Below are positions 1 through 6,499 of a DNA stretch of 10,202 nucleotides, piece after piece. Numbering within the stretch: position 1 is the first letter of the stretch; each line of letters starts with the position of its first letter. The translations under genes and the position numbers were made by a program. The notes beneath the pieces were generated by a model. The model saw nothing but the letters and a program-made list of their open reading frames with translations, ran no database searches and was not told where the DNA came from. The stretch is from NCBI GenBank assembly GCA_900766635.1, contig CAAFWA010000070.1, positions 1-10,202 on the forward strand, read 5' to 3'. The DNA comes from an uncultured Acinetobacter sp. Its GTDB lineage: Bacteria > Pseudomonadota > Gammaproteobacteria > Pseudomonadales > Moraxellaceae.

Positions 1-1380
1 ATTCGGCTTAAAGTTCACGACATCGACAGTTTTTAGCGCACTAAAGTCAGGCACTAAATCATGCAACGTAAATGGCACTTTAAAGACATTTTGGTCAATA
101 AAGTTAAATGCACCACCACCGAACGTACCAAACTTATGCATCGCAGGGCCGAAGTTACGCGCATTATATAACTCTTCTTTCAGCCAACTGTTGTTGAATT
201 TCTCAGTATACGCAGTGACTTCTTTAATAAAGAAATCTTCGCCCTCTGTGACACGGGCAATGGCTAAATCACCGCCTTTTTCTACCCCTGCTGCAATCGC
301 TTCAAACACCGCTTCACCGCAGAGCATGCCTGATTTCATGGCTGTGTGTGAGCCTTTGATTTTGGCAAAGTTTAAGAAACCTGCATCATCACCAATCAAG
401 CAGCCGCCTGGGAAGGTGAATTTTGGTAGGGCATTAAAACCGCCTTTAACTACAGCACGTGCACCATACGAAATACGTTTACCGCCCTCTAACACTTGCT
501 TAATGAGAGGATGAGTTTTCCAACGCTGCATTTCCATAAATGGATACATGTGTGGGTTTTGATACGATAAATCCACAATCATACCCAAGGTCACTTGGTT
601 GTTTTCTGCGTGGTATAACCACCAACCGCCTGACGAACCGGTTTCAGTCAGAGGCCAACCTGCACCGTGCATTACGGTACCGGCTTTATGTTTGGCAGGA
701 TCAATTTCCCAAAGCTCTTTAATACCAATACCGTAGTGCTGTGGATCAGCATCTTGATCGAGATTAAATTGTGAAATTAAACGCTTACCTAAATGACCAC
801 GACAACCCTCAGCAAACAGGGTGTATTTGGCATGTAGCTCATAACCCGGCATAAAGTTATGCGTTGGCTCGCCATCTTTGCCAATGCCCATGTCGCTGGT
901 TTGAATACCTTTAACCGTACCATCTGCATGATACAAAATTTCAGACGCCGCAAAGCCTGGGAAGACAGACACTTCTAATTCTTCGGCTTTGGTATTTAAC
1001 CAACGCACCACGTTACCGAGTGAGATCACGTAGTTACCGTCATTGTGCATGGTTTTAGGTACCATCCAATGCGGCACTTCTTTAGCGTCAGTTTCTGACA
1101 TTAAGAAGTAGGTTTTATCTTCAGTCACAGGGACATTTAACGGTGCGCCTTGTTCTTTCCAATCAGGGAACAATTCATTCATGGCACGAGGTTCTAAGAC
1201 CGCACCTGATAAAATGTGTGCACCGACTTCGGAGCCCTTTTCCACGACACAAACGGACAAATCGTTTAGGTTATTTTCAATTGCAAGTTGACGAATTTTA
1301 ATCGCAGCAGATAGGCCGGCAGGACCTGCACCTACGATTACAACGTCAAACTCCATCGATTCACGTTCGATGTGTTCCAT
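1..1380 (-). CDS. Electron transfer flavoprotein-ubiquinone oxidoreductase (ETF-QO), C-terminus cut off by the window edge
   Basis: This inner-membrane-associated enzyme passes electrons from reduced electron-transfer flavoprotein, which is fed by acyl-CoA and related dehydrogenases, to ubiquinone. The first 460 residues are visible. The Rossmann FAD motif VIVGAGPAGLSAA lies at about 14-26, and EKGSEVGAHILSGAVLEP at about 48-64. The ETF-QO-typical GFAASEILY lies at 142-150, AEGCRGHLGKRL at 190-201, and the second FAD-contact segment GDDAGFLNFAKIKGSHTAMKSG around 330-351. Family members run to roughly 550-570 residues, so the missing end should carry the four cysteines that bind the 4Fe-4S cluster; they cannot be checked here. 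The ATG at 1380 is chosen because a strong GAGGAG ribosome site (about 1387-1392) sits 6 bases upstream. A second in-frame ATG (residue 9) lacks such a site. The gene is divergent from the DUF1285 gene, with a hairpin-forming repeat in its leader. The identification is very secure. Confidence 0.95.
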   Translation of the reverse strand, partial: MEHIERESMEFDVVIVGAGPAGLSAAIKIRQLAIENNLNDLSVCVVEKGSEVGAHILSGAVLEPRAMNELFPDWKEQGAPLNVPVTEDKTYFLMSETDAKEVPHWMVPKTMHNDGNYVISLGNVVRWLNTKAEELEVSVFPGFAASEILYHADGTVKGIQTSDMGIGKDGEPTHNFMPGYELHAKYTLFAEGCRGHLGKRLISQFNLDQDADPQHYGIGIKELWEIDPAKHKAGTVMHGAGWPLTETGSSGGWWLYHAENNQVTLGMIVDLSYQNPHMYPFMEMQRWKTHPLIKQVLEGGKRISYGARAVVKGGFNALPKFTFPGGCLIGDDAGFLNFAKIKGSHTAMKSGMLCGEAVFEAIAAGVEKGGDLAIARVTEGEDFFIKEVTAYTEKFNNSWLKEELYNARNFGPAMHKFGTFGGGAFNFIDQNVFKVPFTLHDLVPDFSALKTVDVVNFKPN

Positions 1381-1406
1381 GTAGGACTCCTCATATGTTT
1401 AAAAGG

Positions 1407-1440
1407 TGGCAACCGATGATTTTTAAAATCGGCGCTGCCA
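1407..1440. promoter_or_regulatory. Two-part inverted repeat in the ETF-QO leader
   Basis: The outer arms TGGCA (1407-1411) and TGCCA (1436-1440) enclose inner arms CCGAT (1413-1417) and ATCGG (1428-1432), with an AT-rich centre. The whole lies 27-60 bases before the ETF-QO start codon. It could be an operator for a dimeric regulator or a leader-RNA hairpin. On the minus strand it is not followed by a T-run, so it does not look like a terminator. The repeat is seen directly; the role is inference. Confidence 0.4.
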
Positions 1441-1566
1441 TGAGTGTTCTGAATACCGTAGCGATGATTTAGCATCATGGCTCGATTGTGGGGTAGTATA
1501 GTTTTAAACCGAGTTCTAGCCAATCGGCAGACTCCTTTTATTTTTACGTCAGATAGGTATTTATCT

Positions 1567-2178
1567 ATGCAAAATCAAAATAATTCTGATCATCCGACGC
1601 AAAATCCATCAACATGCGATAATAAGAACTTAGATGCAATAGCACAATACGTAAAAAATGCACAGGACGGTCACAAAAGGGCAATTCCACCTTTAGACCA
1701 ATGGCATCCTCAGCGTTGTGGACGGATGGATTTAAAAGTCTTAGCCAATGGGCAATGGTGGCATGAGGGGCAACAGATCAAACGTAAAGCCCTCACTGAT
1801 TTATTTGCCAGCGTGCTTTGGAAAGAGGAGCAAAAATTTTATTTAAAAACGCCAATCGAGATGATTGAAATTGAGGTTGAAGATGAACCTCTGTTTATTC
1901 AATCGGCAGCGCAAGTTCAAATTGAGGGCAAGTCCTATATTCAACTAACGACTGATCATGATGATGTGGTTGTAGTCGATGCCGAGCATCCAATTTTTAT
2001 GCGTGAGTATCAAGGACAAATACGACCTTATGTGCATGTGCGCTTTGGGATTAATGCCTTAATTGGTCGGGCTGCGTTTTATCATTTAATTGAAATGGGT
2101 GAACTGCTTGAAACGCCACAAGGCACTACAATTTTACAGCTACAAAGTGGTGATTTGCTCTTGCAATTACAAAGCTGA
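1567..2178 (+). CDS. DUF1285 domain protein
   Basis: This is a 203-residue protein of the DUF1285 family, whose biochemical role is not established. The family pattern is recognised from IPPLDQWHP (40-48), then DLKVLANGQWWHEGQQIKR (55-73), a basic stretch leading to FYLKTPIE (91-98), and the IEVEDEPLF segment (102-110). Next comes a region with HPIFMRE (141-147) and PYVHVRFGINALIGRAAFYHL (154-174). The first 38 residues are a polar, Asn/Gln-rich extension that looks disordered. The frame stays open upstream to an ATG at 1477. I prefer 1567 because the added 30 residues look non-family and the divergent promoter region would otherwise be inside the gene. The ribosome site before 1567 is weak (AGG at 1555-1557). 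It is the first gene of the plus-strand run and murI follows after 28 bases. The protein ends in a short LQLQS-containing repeat. Family assignment is good; function is unknown. Confidence 0.85.
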   Translation: MQNQNNSDHPTQNPSTCDNKNLDAIAQYVKNAQDGHKRAIPPLDQWHPQRCGRMDLKVLANGQWWHEGQQIKRKALTDLFASVLWKEEQKFYLKTPIEMIEIEVEDEPLFIQSAAQVQIEGKSYIQLTTDHDDVVVVDAEHPIFMREYQGQIRPYVHVRFGINALIGRAAFYHLIEMGELLETPQGTTILQLQSGDLLLQLQS

Positions 2179-2206
2179 GGTTTAAGCTAGTCAGATTCTT
2201 TTTCGC

Positions 2207-3085
2207 ATGTTTATGGCTATGACTACGCGCTATCCTCTGCATCCTTTAATCAATCCGATGCCTAAAGCACAAGCTGATGCACCTATTGGAATATTTGATT
2301 CGGGGATTGGAGGATTATCGGTGGCCCTTGAAATTGCCCGTTATTTACCTAACGAACGTATTGTTTATTTTGCCGATACCGCCCATGTGCCTTATGGCCC
2401 ACGTTCTGATCAAGATATTCGTGAACTCACCGCGCACGCCATTGAATGGTTATATCGCCAAGGCTGTAAAGTAGCGGTGGTGGCGTGTAACACGGCATCT
2501 GCATTTAGCCTAGAGTATTTACGTGAGCATTATGGCGAGCAACTGCCGATTATTGGCTTAGTGCCGGCCTTAAAGCCTGCTGTCTTACAAAGTAAAACCA
2601 AGAAAGTTGCTGTACTTGCGACCCCTGCGACCTTTCGTGGCAAATTGATCAAAGATGTCATAGCACGTTTTGCACAACCTGCTAAGGTTGAGGTTTTGCC
2701 GGTGACATGCTTAGATTTGGTACCTTTTGTTGAAGCAGGTGAGCAAATGAGCGAGGCATGTTTAAACACATTACGCGATATTTTGACCCCTGTGATTGCA
2801 CAAGGTGCTGATCATTTGGTCTTAGGCTGTACGCATTATCCGTTTTTAAAACCTGCAATTGAGCATCTTTTTGCCAATCAATTGACCTTGGTCGATTCAG
2901 GTTTAGCTGTGGCAAGACAAACCGCAAGAGTGTTAATCAAACATGGCCTGATGAGCCATCACCTACACCACAGCACACCACGGATTGCCTGTTATGTCAG
3001 TGGTCATAATGCACAGCAATTAGAGCCAATTTTAGAGCATTTGATGACAGCGAAAATATCATGGACGATTGCAAATTTAACTTAA
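2207..3085 (+). CDS. murI: Glutamate racemase
   Basis: This cytoplasmic, cofactor-independent enzyme interconverts L- and D-glutamate and supplies D-glutamate for the peptidoglycan stem peptide. All signature parts are present, numbered from the ATG at 2207: IGIFDSGIGGLSV (27-39) with catalytic Asp31 and Ser32, the PYG contact near 62-64, VVACNTAS with the first catalytic Cys94, and VLGCTHYP with the second catalytic Cys208 and His210. The length (292 residues, or 275 from the later start) is usual for the family. The start is uncertain. In-frame ATGs lie at 2207, 2213, 2219 and 2258, and none has a convincing ribosome site. The one at 2258 would put the FDSG motif about 13 residues in, which is common for this family, so the first 17 residues may not be made. 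It lies 28 bases after the DUF1285 gene and 40 before the DUF4062 gene, probably in one transcript. Function is secure. Confidence 0.95.
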   Translation: MFMAMTTRYPLHPLINPMPKAQADAPIGIFDSGIGGLSVALEIARYLPNERIVYFADTAHVPYGPRSDQDIRELTAHAIEWLYRQGCKVAVVACNTASAFSLEYLREHYGEQLPIIGLVPALKPAVLQSKTKKVAVLATPATFRGKLIKDVIARFAQPAKVEVLPVTCLDLVPFVEAGEQMSEACLNTLRDILTPVIAQGADHLVLGCTHYPFLKPAIEHLFANQLTLVDSGLAVARQTARVLIKHGLMSHHLHHSTPRIACYVSGHNAQQLEPILEHLMTAKISWTIANLT

Positions 3086-3125
3086 GCAATTGTAGATCAA
3101 GACACGTCTTACTTGGGGAGTAGAC

Positions 3126-4151
3126 ATGCAAGGCAAACGTTATCAGGTTTTTATGGCGACCTCGGGCAGTGATGTGCTCGCAGAGCGTATGACCTTAAGC
3201 CAAAGCTTAATTGGAATGGGATTTTTCTCTTGGGGACTTGAGCAGCATACTCCATTAAGCACCGCCTTTGCCCGTCGACAAATTGATGAAAGTGATTATG
3301 TGATGCTCTTGCTTGGGCATCAATATGGTGATTTATCTGTCTCAGGGGTGAGCTACTTACACCTTGAATATTTGTATGCTAAAAGCCAACAAAAACCCAT
3401 GCTAATTTTATTGCATGAAGCACCCGAAAATCGTGTCGATATACCGTCTGAATCACAACCTGAGTCAGATAAATTTTGGGCATTTCGCCAGCAACTGATT
3501 CAAGACAATGAGCAGGTTTTTTACTATCGGACTTCACGTGATTTAGAATTAATTGTACGTCGTCAAATGCCCTATTTGCTTGAGCGTTATCCTGCACAAG
3601 GTTGGGTGCGCCCAGAGCGCATGCAAAAAATGCTCGATGAAATTGAAAAACTCAAAGCTCAACTCACGCAACTTGAAGTTGCACAGGGCAAGCGTGAAGT
3701 AGAGTCGGTGCTTAATCTGCAAAGAGTACCGATGCATGATGATTTTGAATTTGAATACCGCATTCATGCCTATCAAGATGGTAACTTTAAAGAACTGAAA
3801 TTAATTAGAAAAATCAGTTGGGCACAACTGTTGTTGACCTTAAGTGATACTTTTAATTTAGCCATGCCGGAAGAATATTTTGCCAAACGTTTAAATGAAT
3901 ATTTAAATGATACAGCATTAACAGATGCCCAAGCGGTTCTACCACGTGCACATGCCGTGGCCCATGCGCAAATTAATATTCGTGCGCTGCATCTGATTAA
4001 GGCACAAATGCAGCAAAATGAATGGATTTGTCCTCAAACGCGCGATGAACGCCAACGCCTGCTATGGAAAATGACCCCTAAAGCACAAAAATTGGTAGAG
4101 AGTCGTTTACTCAATAGTCATCGTGTTTCTCAATTAAAATCCTCGAATTAA
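3126..4151 (+). CDS. DUF4062 domain protein with coiled coil and helical C-terminal region
   Basis: This 341-residue protein has an N-terminal DUF4062-type domain. A first beta strand leads into YQVFMATSGSDVLAER (6-21), the position of the family's short S/T-rich turn and 'ER' helix. RRQIDESDYVMLLLGHQYGDL (50-70) matches the family's IDESDY strand and glycine turn. GVSYLHLEYLYA (74-85) and PMLILLHE (91-98) complete the fold, which probably runs to about 145. A heptad-like coiled coil follows (about 163-198, LDEIEKLKAQLTQLEV). The unfamiliar 205-341 tail ends in WKMTPKAQKLVESRL (314-328), which resembles the last wing and helix of a winged-helix fold. There is no signal peptide or membrane segment, so it is probably cytoplasmic. 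The ATG is supported by GGGGAG at 3115-3120. DUF4062 is known mainly as an N-terminal module of large NACHT/STAND proteins; here it stands without an NTPase. Function is unknown. Sitting between murI and hemH suggests a resident gene, not recent cargo. Confidence 0.8.
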   Translation: MQGKRYQVFMATSGSDVLAERMTLSQSLIGMGFFSWGLEQHTPLSTAFARRQIDESDYVMLLLGHQYGDLSVSGVSYLHLEYLYAKSQQKPMLILLHEAPENRVDIPSESQPESDKFWAFRQQLIQDNEQVFYYRTSRDLELIVRRQMPYLLERYPAQGWVRPERMQKMLDEIEKLKAQLTQLEVAQGKREVESVLNLQRVPMHDDFEFEYRIHAYQDGNFKELKLIRKISWAQLLLTLSDTFNLAMPEEYFAKRLNEYLNDTALTDAQAVLPRAHAVAHAQINIRALHLIKAQMQQNEWICPQTRDERQRLLWKMTPKAQKLVESRLLNSHRVSQLKSSN

Positions 4152-4214
4152 TCCATAGGGTGACGCTTGAAAAAGCTGCTAAAGTAGCCGCATGTTGATC
4201 AAGGTAGCAATGAT

Positions 4215-5237
4215 ATGACGTCTGTAAACCACAAACCTAAAGTGAGTATTATTTTGGCCAATTTAGGCACGCCAGATGATGCCACAGTGGCAGGGGTGCG
4301 TCGTTTTTTAGCGCAATTTTTATCAGATCAGCGGGTGATTGAAATTCCAAAACCGATTTGGCAAATCATTTTACGTCTATTTATTTTACCTTTTCGACCA
4401 AAGCGCGTTGCAGAGGCCTATGCCAGCATATGGGGCCAAGATTCACCGATGCGTGAAATTTTGTTTGAGCAAGTCAAACATATTCAAGCGACCTTGCCAC
4501 AGCAATTCCCTGAATTTGAACTTAATATTGTACCTGCCATGAGTTATGGCAATCCGGGCATTGCGCAAGTATTAGCCGATCTAAGCAAACAACCACAAGA
4601 TCATGTGATTTTATTGCCCTTGTTTCCACAATATTCAGCTACATCGACAGCACCACTTTATGATGCTTTAGCCAAATGGACTTTAAAGCAACGTAATTTA
4701 CCGGGCATCAGTATTATCCGTGACTACTATCAGCATCCGCTTTATATTGAGGCTTTAGCACAAAGCGTACGGGATTTTAGAGCCAATCATGGCAATGCCG
4801 AAAAACTATTAATGTCGTTTCACGGTATTCCACAACCTTATGCCGATAAGGGCGACCCGTATGCTGATCGTTGCCGTGTCACTGCACGTTTAGTGGCACA
4901 AGCTTTAGGTTTAAGTGAAGATCAATGGGCGGTAAGTTTCCAATCACGTTTTGGTAAACAAGAATGGGTCAAACCTTATACCGATGCCTTGTTAGAAGAT
5001 TGGGCCAAACAAGGCGTAAAATCTGTACAGATTATGAGTCCTGCCTTTTCTGCTGATTGTTTAGAAACCCTAGAAGAGCTTGCTGTTGAAAATGCCGAAA
5101 ACTTCAAAGCAGCAGGCGGACAAAGCTATGCCTATATTCCTGCCCTCAATAGCCGTAGTGATCATTTACAATTGCTAAGCCATTTGCTTCACGCTAATCT
5201 TGAGGCATTACGCCAGACACTGGCCATTTCGTCTTAA
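4215..5237 (+). CDS. hemH: Ferrochelatase (protoheme ferro-lyase)
   Basis: Ferrochelatase inserts Fe2+ into protoporphyrin IX, the last step of protoheme synthesis. The 340 residues show the family from end to end: ILANLGTPD (13-21), [10 protein letters not shown] (29-38), [11 protein letters not shown] (69-79), PAMSYGNPG (107-115), [14 protein letters not shown] (134-147), and the signature [19 protein letters not shown] (198-216). His203 in that signature is the metal/porphyrin catalytic histidine. [17 protein letters not shown] follows (241-257), and [14 protein letters not shown] (275-288) holds the conserved Glu284. There is no C-terminal cysteine motif for a 2Fe-2S cluster and the length is that of the shorter bacterial form. 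The ATG at 4215 has AAGG at 4201-4204 upstream, somewhat distant. A nearer ATG at 4210 runs into a stop at once. The gene starts 63 bases after the DUF4062 gene, and the gloC-like gene starts 9 bases after its stop, with the ribosome site touching the stop codon. Confidence 0.96.
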   Translation: MTSVNHKPKVSIILANLGTPDDATVAGVRRFLAQFLSDQRVIEIPKPIWQIILRLFILPFRPKRVAEAYASIWGQDSPMREILFEQVKHIQATLPQQFPEFELNIVPAMSYGNPGIAQVLADLSKQPQDHVILLPLFPQYSATSTAPLYDALAKWTLKQRNLPGISIIRDYYQHPLYIEALAQSVRDFRANHGNAEKLLMSFHGIPQPYADKGDPYADRCRVTARLVAQALGLSEDQWAVSFQSRFGKQEWVKPYTDALLEDWAKQGVKSVQIMSPAFSADCLETLEELAVENAENFKAAGGQSYAYIPALNSRSDHLQLLSHLLHANLEALRQTLAISS

Positions 5238-5246
5238 GGATTGCCC

Positions 5247-5891
5247 ATGTTGCAAGTTCAAATTGTGCCGGTGACGGCATTTGCCCAAAACTGTTCGATT
5301 GTTTGGGATCAAGACAGCAAAGACGCCATTTTGATTGATGCAGGTGGTGAGCCTGAAAAGTTACAAGCTGTGGTTGAAGAGCTAGGTTTAACCGTCAAAG
5401 CGCTGTGGTTAACGCATGGTCATTTAGATCATGCCGGTGCTGTGGGGAAGCTAAAGCAAGTTTGGAATGTTCCTGTGATTGGACCACATAAAGACGATGC
5501 CTTTTGGTTAGATCAAATTCAAGAGGTCTCAGCACGTTATGGTTTTCCTATTCCGGAACCTGTTGTTGTCGATCAATGGCTTGAAGGTGGCGAAGTATTA
5601 ACACTTGGTTCTGAGACATTTGAAGTGCGTTTTGCCCCAGGTCATACTCCAGGTCATGTGATGTTTTATAACCAAAACTATGGCGTGTTATGGACAGGCG
5701 ATGTGTTGTTTAAAGGCTCAATTGGGCGCACCGATTTCCCACGTGGCAATCATCAGCAATTACTCGATTCAATTGAGCGAGAATGCTTTAGCCTACCTGA
5801 TGACACGCAATTTATTTCAGGTCATGGACCCATCTCAACCATTGGCTATGAAAAAATGCATAATCCATTCGTGGCAGGCAAAGCAGGTTAA
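5247..5891 (+). CDS. gloC: Metallo-beta-lactamase-fold hydrolase, YcbL/GloC-type glyoxalase II
   Basis: This is probably a small glyoxalase II that hydrolyses S-D-lactoylglutathione in methylglyoxal detoxification, as described for E. coli YcbL (GloC). The 214 residues carry the full two-metal site: THGHLDH (56-62; His57, His59, Asp61, His62), GHTPGH (132-137; His133), the bridging aspartate in TGDVLFKG (150-157; Asp152) and SGHGP (191-195; His193). FKGSIGRTDFPRGNH and the ending GHGPISTIGYEKMHNPF closely follow the YcbL pattern. The compact size, without the extra C-terminal helical domain of GloB, supports this branch. I choose the ATG at 5247, not a TTG at 5241, because AAGGA at 5236-5240 is 6 bases from the ATG and touches the TTG. 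That ribosome site overlaps the hemH stop codon, so translation is likely coupled. It is the last gene before the terminator. The fold is certain; the exact substrate is inferred. Confidence 0.88.
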   Translation: MLQVQIVPVTAFAQNCSIVWDQDSKDAILIDAGGEPEKLQAVVEELGLTVKALWLTHGHLDHAGAVGKLKQVWNVPVIGPHKDDAFWLDQIQEVSARYGFPIPEPVVVDQWLEGGEVLTLGSETFEVRFAPGHTPGHVMFYNQNYGVLWTGDVLFKGSIGRTDFPRGNHQQLLDSIERECFSLPDDTQFISGHGPISTIGYEKMHNPFVAGKAG

Positions 5892-5894
5892 ATT

Positions 5895-5927
5895 AAAAAA
5901 GGGGCAAATCATTTGCCCCTTTTCTTT
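5895..5927. terminator. Strong bidirectional intrinsic terminator between convergent genes
   Basis: There is a perfect 13-base inverted repeat: AAAAGGGGCAAAT (5897-5909), one C, then ATTTGCCCCTTTT (5911-5923), with T-runs on both strands. It lies 3-5 bases after the gloC-like stop and at the stop of the convergent 59-residue gene. It should end transcripts from both sides. Confidence 0.93.
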
Positions 5928-6105
5928 AACGAAATGGATGGCGATGTACACGCCCAATTTCTGGAAAAATCAGTACCGCAGCACAGCCAAGCAAACCACC
6001 AATCAGCATATACACCACATCATTGGCATAAACCCCAATCGCTAAAAAGAATAAACCTAAGATGAGTAAGCTTGCAAAGATCATCTTTAAGGTGAGTGCT
6101 GTCAT
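5926..6105 (-). CDS. Small (59-residue) two-helix membrane protein
   Basis: I do not recognise the family. The protein starts MTALTLKMIFASLLILGLFF and ends with PEIGRVHRHPFR. It has two hydrophobic segments, about residues 9-25 and 30-47, joined by the short polar turn YAND. This suggests an inner-membrane helical hairpin with a short basic tail (Arg/His-rich, 52-59). The ATG at 6105 has a near-ideal ribosome site on the minus strand (GAGAGGGA, 6113-6120) 7 bases upstream. The frame runs without interruption to a TAA at 5926-5928 set in the shoulder of the shared terminator. Ribosome site, composition, membrane pattern and terminator placement all argue for a real gene despite its size. yacG lies upstream on the same strand, 122 bases away. 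No function can be assigned. Confidence 0.8.
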   Translation of the reverse strand: MTALTLKMIFASLLILGLFFLAIGVYANDVVYMLIGGLLGCAAVLIFPEIGRVHRHPFR

Positions 6106-6159
6106 GTTTATATCCCTCTCATATAAATATGCAACTTAATGTAGAGGGTATTTTGTGTT

Positions 6160-6189
6160 AAAAAATAAGCATTTTCTAGTACAAAATGC
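6160..6189 (-). terminator. Possible weak terminator (or operator palindrome) downstream of yacG
   Basis: GCATTTT (6169-6175) and AAAATGC (6183-6189) form 7-base arms of a 21-base near-perfect palindrome, with two more pairs inside. Read on the minus strand, the stem is followed at once by a T-rich run (TTATTTTTT, 6168-6160), as expected for an intrinsic terminator of yacG. The stem has only two G-C pairs at its base, so it would be weak. The symmetry also fits a regulator site upstream of the small membrane-protein gene. Confidence 0.4.
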
Positions 6190-6210
6190 AACAAAATACA
6201 ACAAAAATTA
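6181..6210. repeat. Three imperfect 10-base tandem repeats, ACAAAATnnA type
   Basis: Three consecutive decamers read ACAAAATGCA, ACAAAATACA and ACAAAAATTA, an A-tract phased close to the helical repeat. They lie in the 122-base space between yacG and the small membrane-protein gene. Phased A-tracts bend DNA. Whether this helps a promoter here is inference, and the array is short enough to be chance in AT-rich DNA. Confidence 0.45.
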
Positions 6211-6227
6211 AAATAATGAGACAGCCA

Positions 6228-6413
6228 TTAAGCCTCATTCTCTGCAGGATCACCAAGGGCTTGCGGTGCATCTTGAGTCGGTAATTTATACGCTTCACTT
6301 GCCCAAGCCCCTAAATCAATGAGCTTGCAGCGTTCAGAACAAAACGGACGAAAATCATTACCTTGCCATGTTGTGGTTGTGCCACAACGTGGACATTGGA
6401 GTTGAGTTGGCAT
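6228..6413 (-). CDS. yacG: DNA gyrase inhibitor / zinc-binding protein YacG
   Basis: YacG is a small zinc protein known in E. coli to bind gyrase and block its DNA binding. The 61 residues contain the zinc knuckle CPRCG (7-11) and CSERC (25-29), giving ligands Cys7, Cys10, Cys25 and Cys29. They are embedded in the family signature [24 protein letters not shown] (22-45). The remaining tail ([14 protein letters not shown]) is acidic and probably disordered. Length is typical. The ATG at 6413 has only a weak ribosome site: AAAGA is near and GAGG lies 13 bases away. In many proteobacteria yacG follows coaE. Here no coaE is seen and the gene is divergent from the TrmB-like gene across 86 bases, so it must have its own promoter. 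Identification is secure. Confidence 0.93.
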   Translation of the reverse strand: MPTQLQCPRCGTTTTWQGNDFRPFCSERCKLIDLGAWASEAYKLPTQDAPQALGDPAENEA

Positions 6414-6453
6414 AATGTATCTTTAACCTCAGCAATAGATTAGGCAAAATCAG

Positions 6454-6474
6454 GCACACTTGTTAGACTTGTGC
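6454..6474. promoter_or_regulatory. Short inverted/direct repeat in the yacG / methyltransferase divergent region
   Basis: GCACA (6454-6458) and TGTGC (6470-6474) form inverted arms, and ACTTGT occurs twice between them (6458-6463 and 6467-6472). The site lies in the 86-base region that must hold both divergent promoters, so an operator is possible. The arms are only 5 bases, so confidence is low. Confidence 0.25.
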
Positions 6475-6499
6475 AGATTTTTCTAAGTTTGATCTGATT

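Noticed and set aside
191..722. Plus-strand open frames inside the ETF-QO gene
   Set aside because: They lie antisense to a clearly conserved coding frame and their translations resemble no protein; they are shadows.
1477..1566. N-terminal extension of the DUF1285 gene from an ATG at 1477
   Set aside because: The extra 30 residues look unlike the family, and accepting them would leave little room for the divergent promoters. The ATG at 1567 fits better, although its ribosome site is weak.
3099..3110. Small palindrome AAGAC-AC-GTCTT between murI and the DUF4062 gene, considered as a terminator
   Set aside because: The arms are five bases with a two-base centre and no T-run follows, so it cannot form a normal terminator hairpin.
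4152..4214. Possible separate hemH promoter (TTGAAA at 4167-4172)
   Set aside because: No acceptable -10 hexamer is found at 16-18 bases; the best candidates match only half of the consensus.
5241..5246. TTG start for the gloC-like gene
   Set aside because: The AAGGA ribosome site ends one base before the TTG, too close to use it, and is well spaced for the ATG at 5247.
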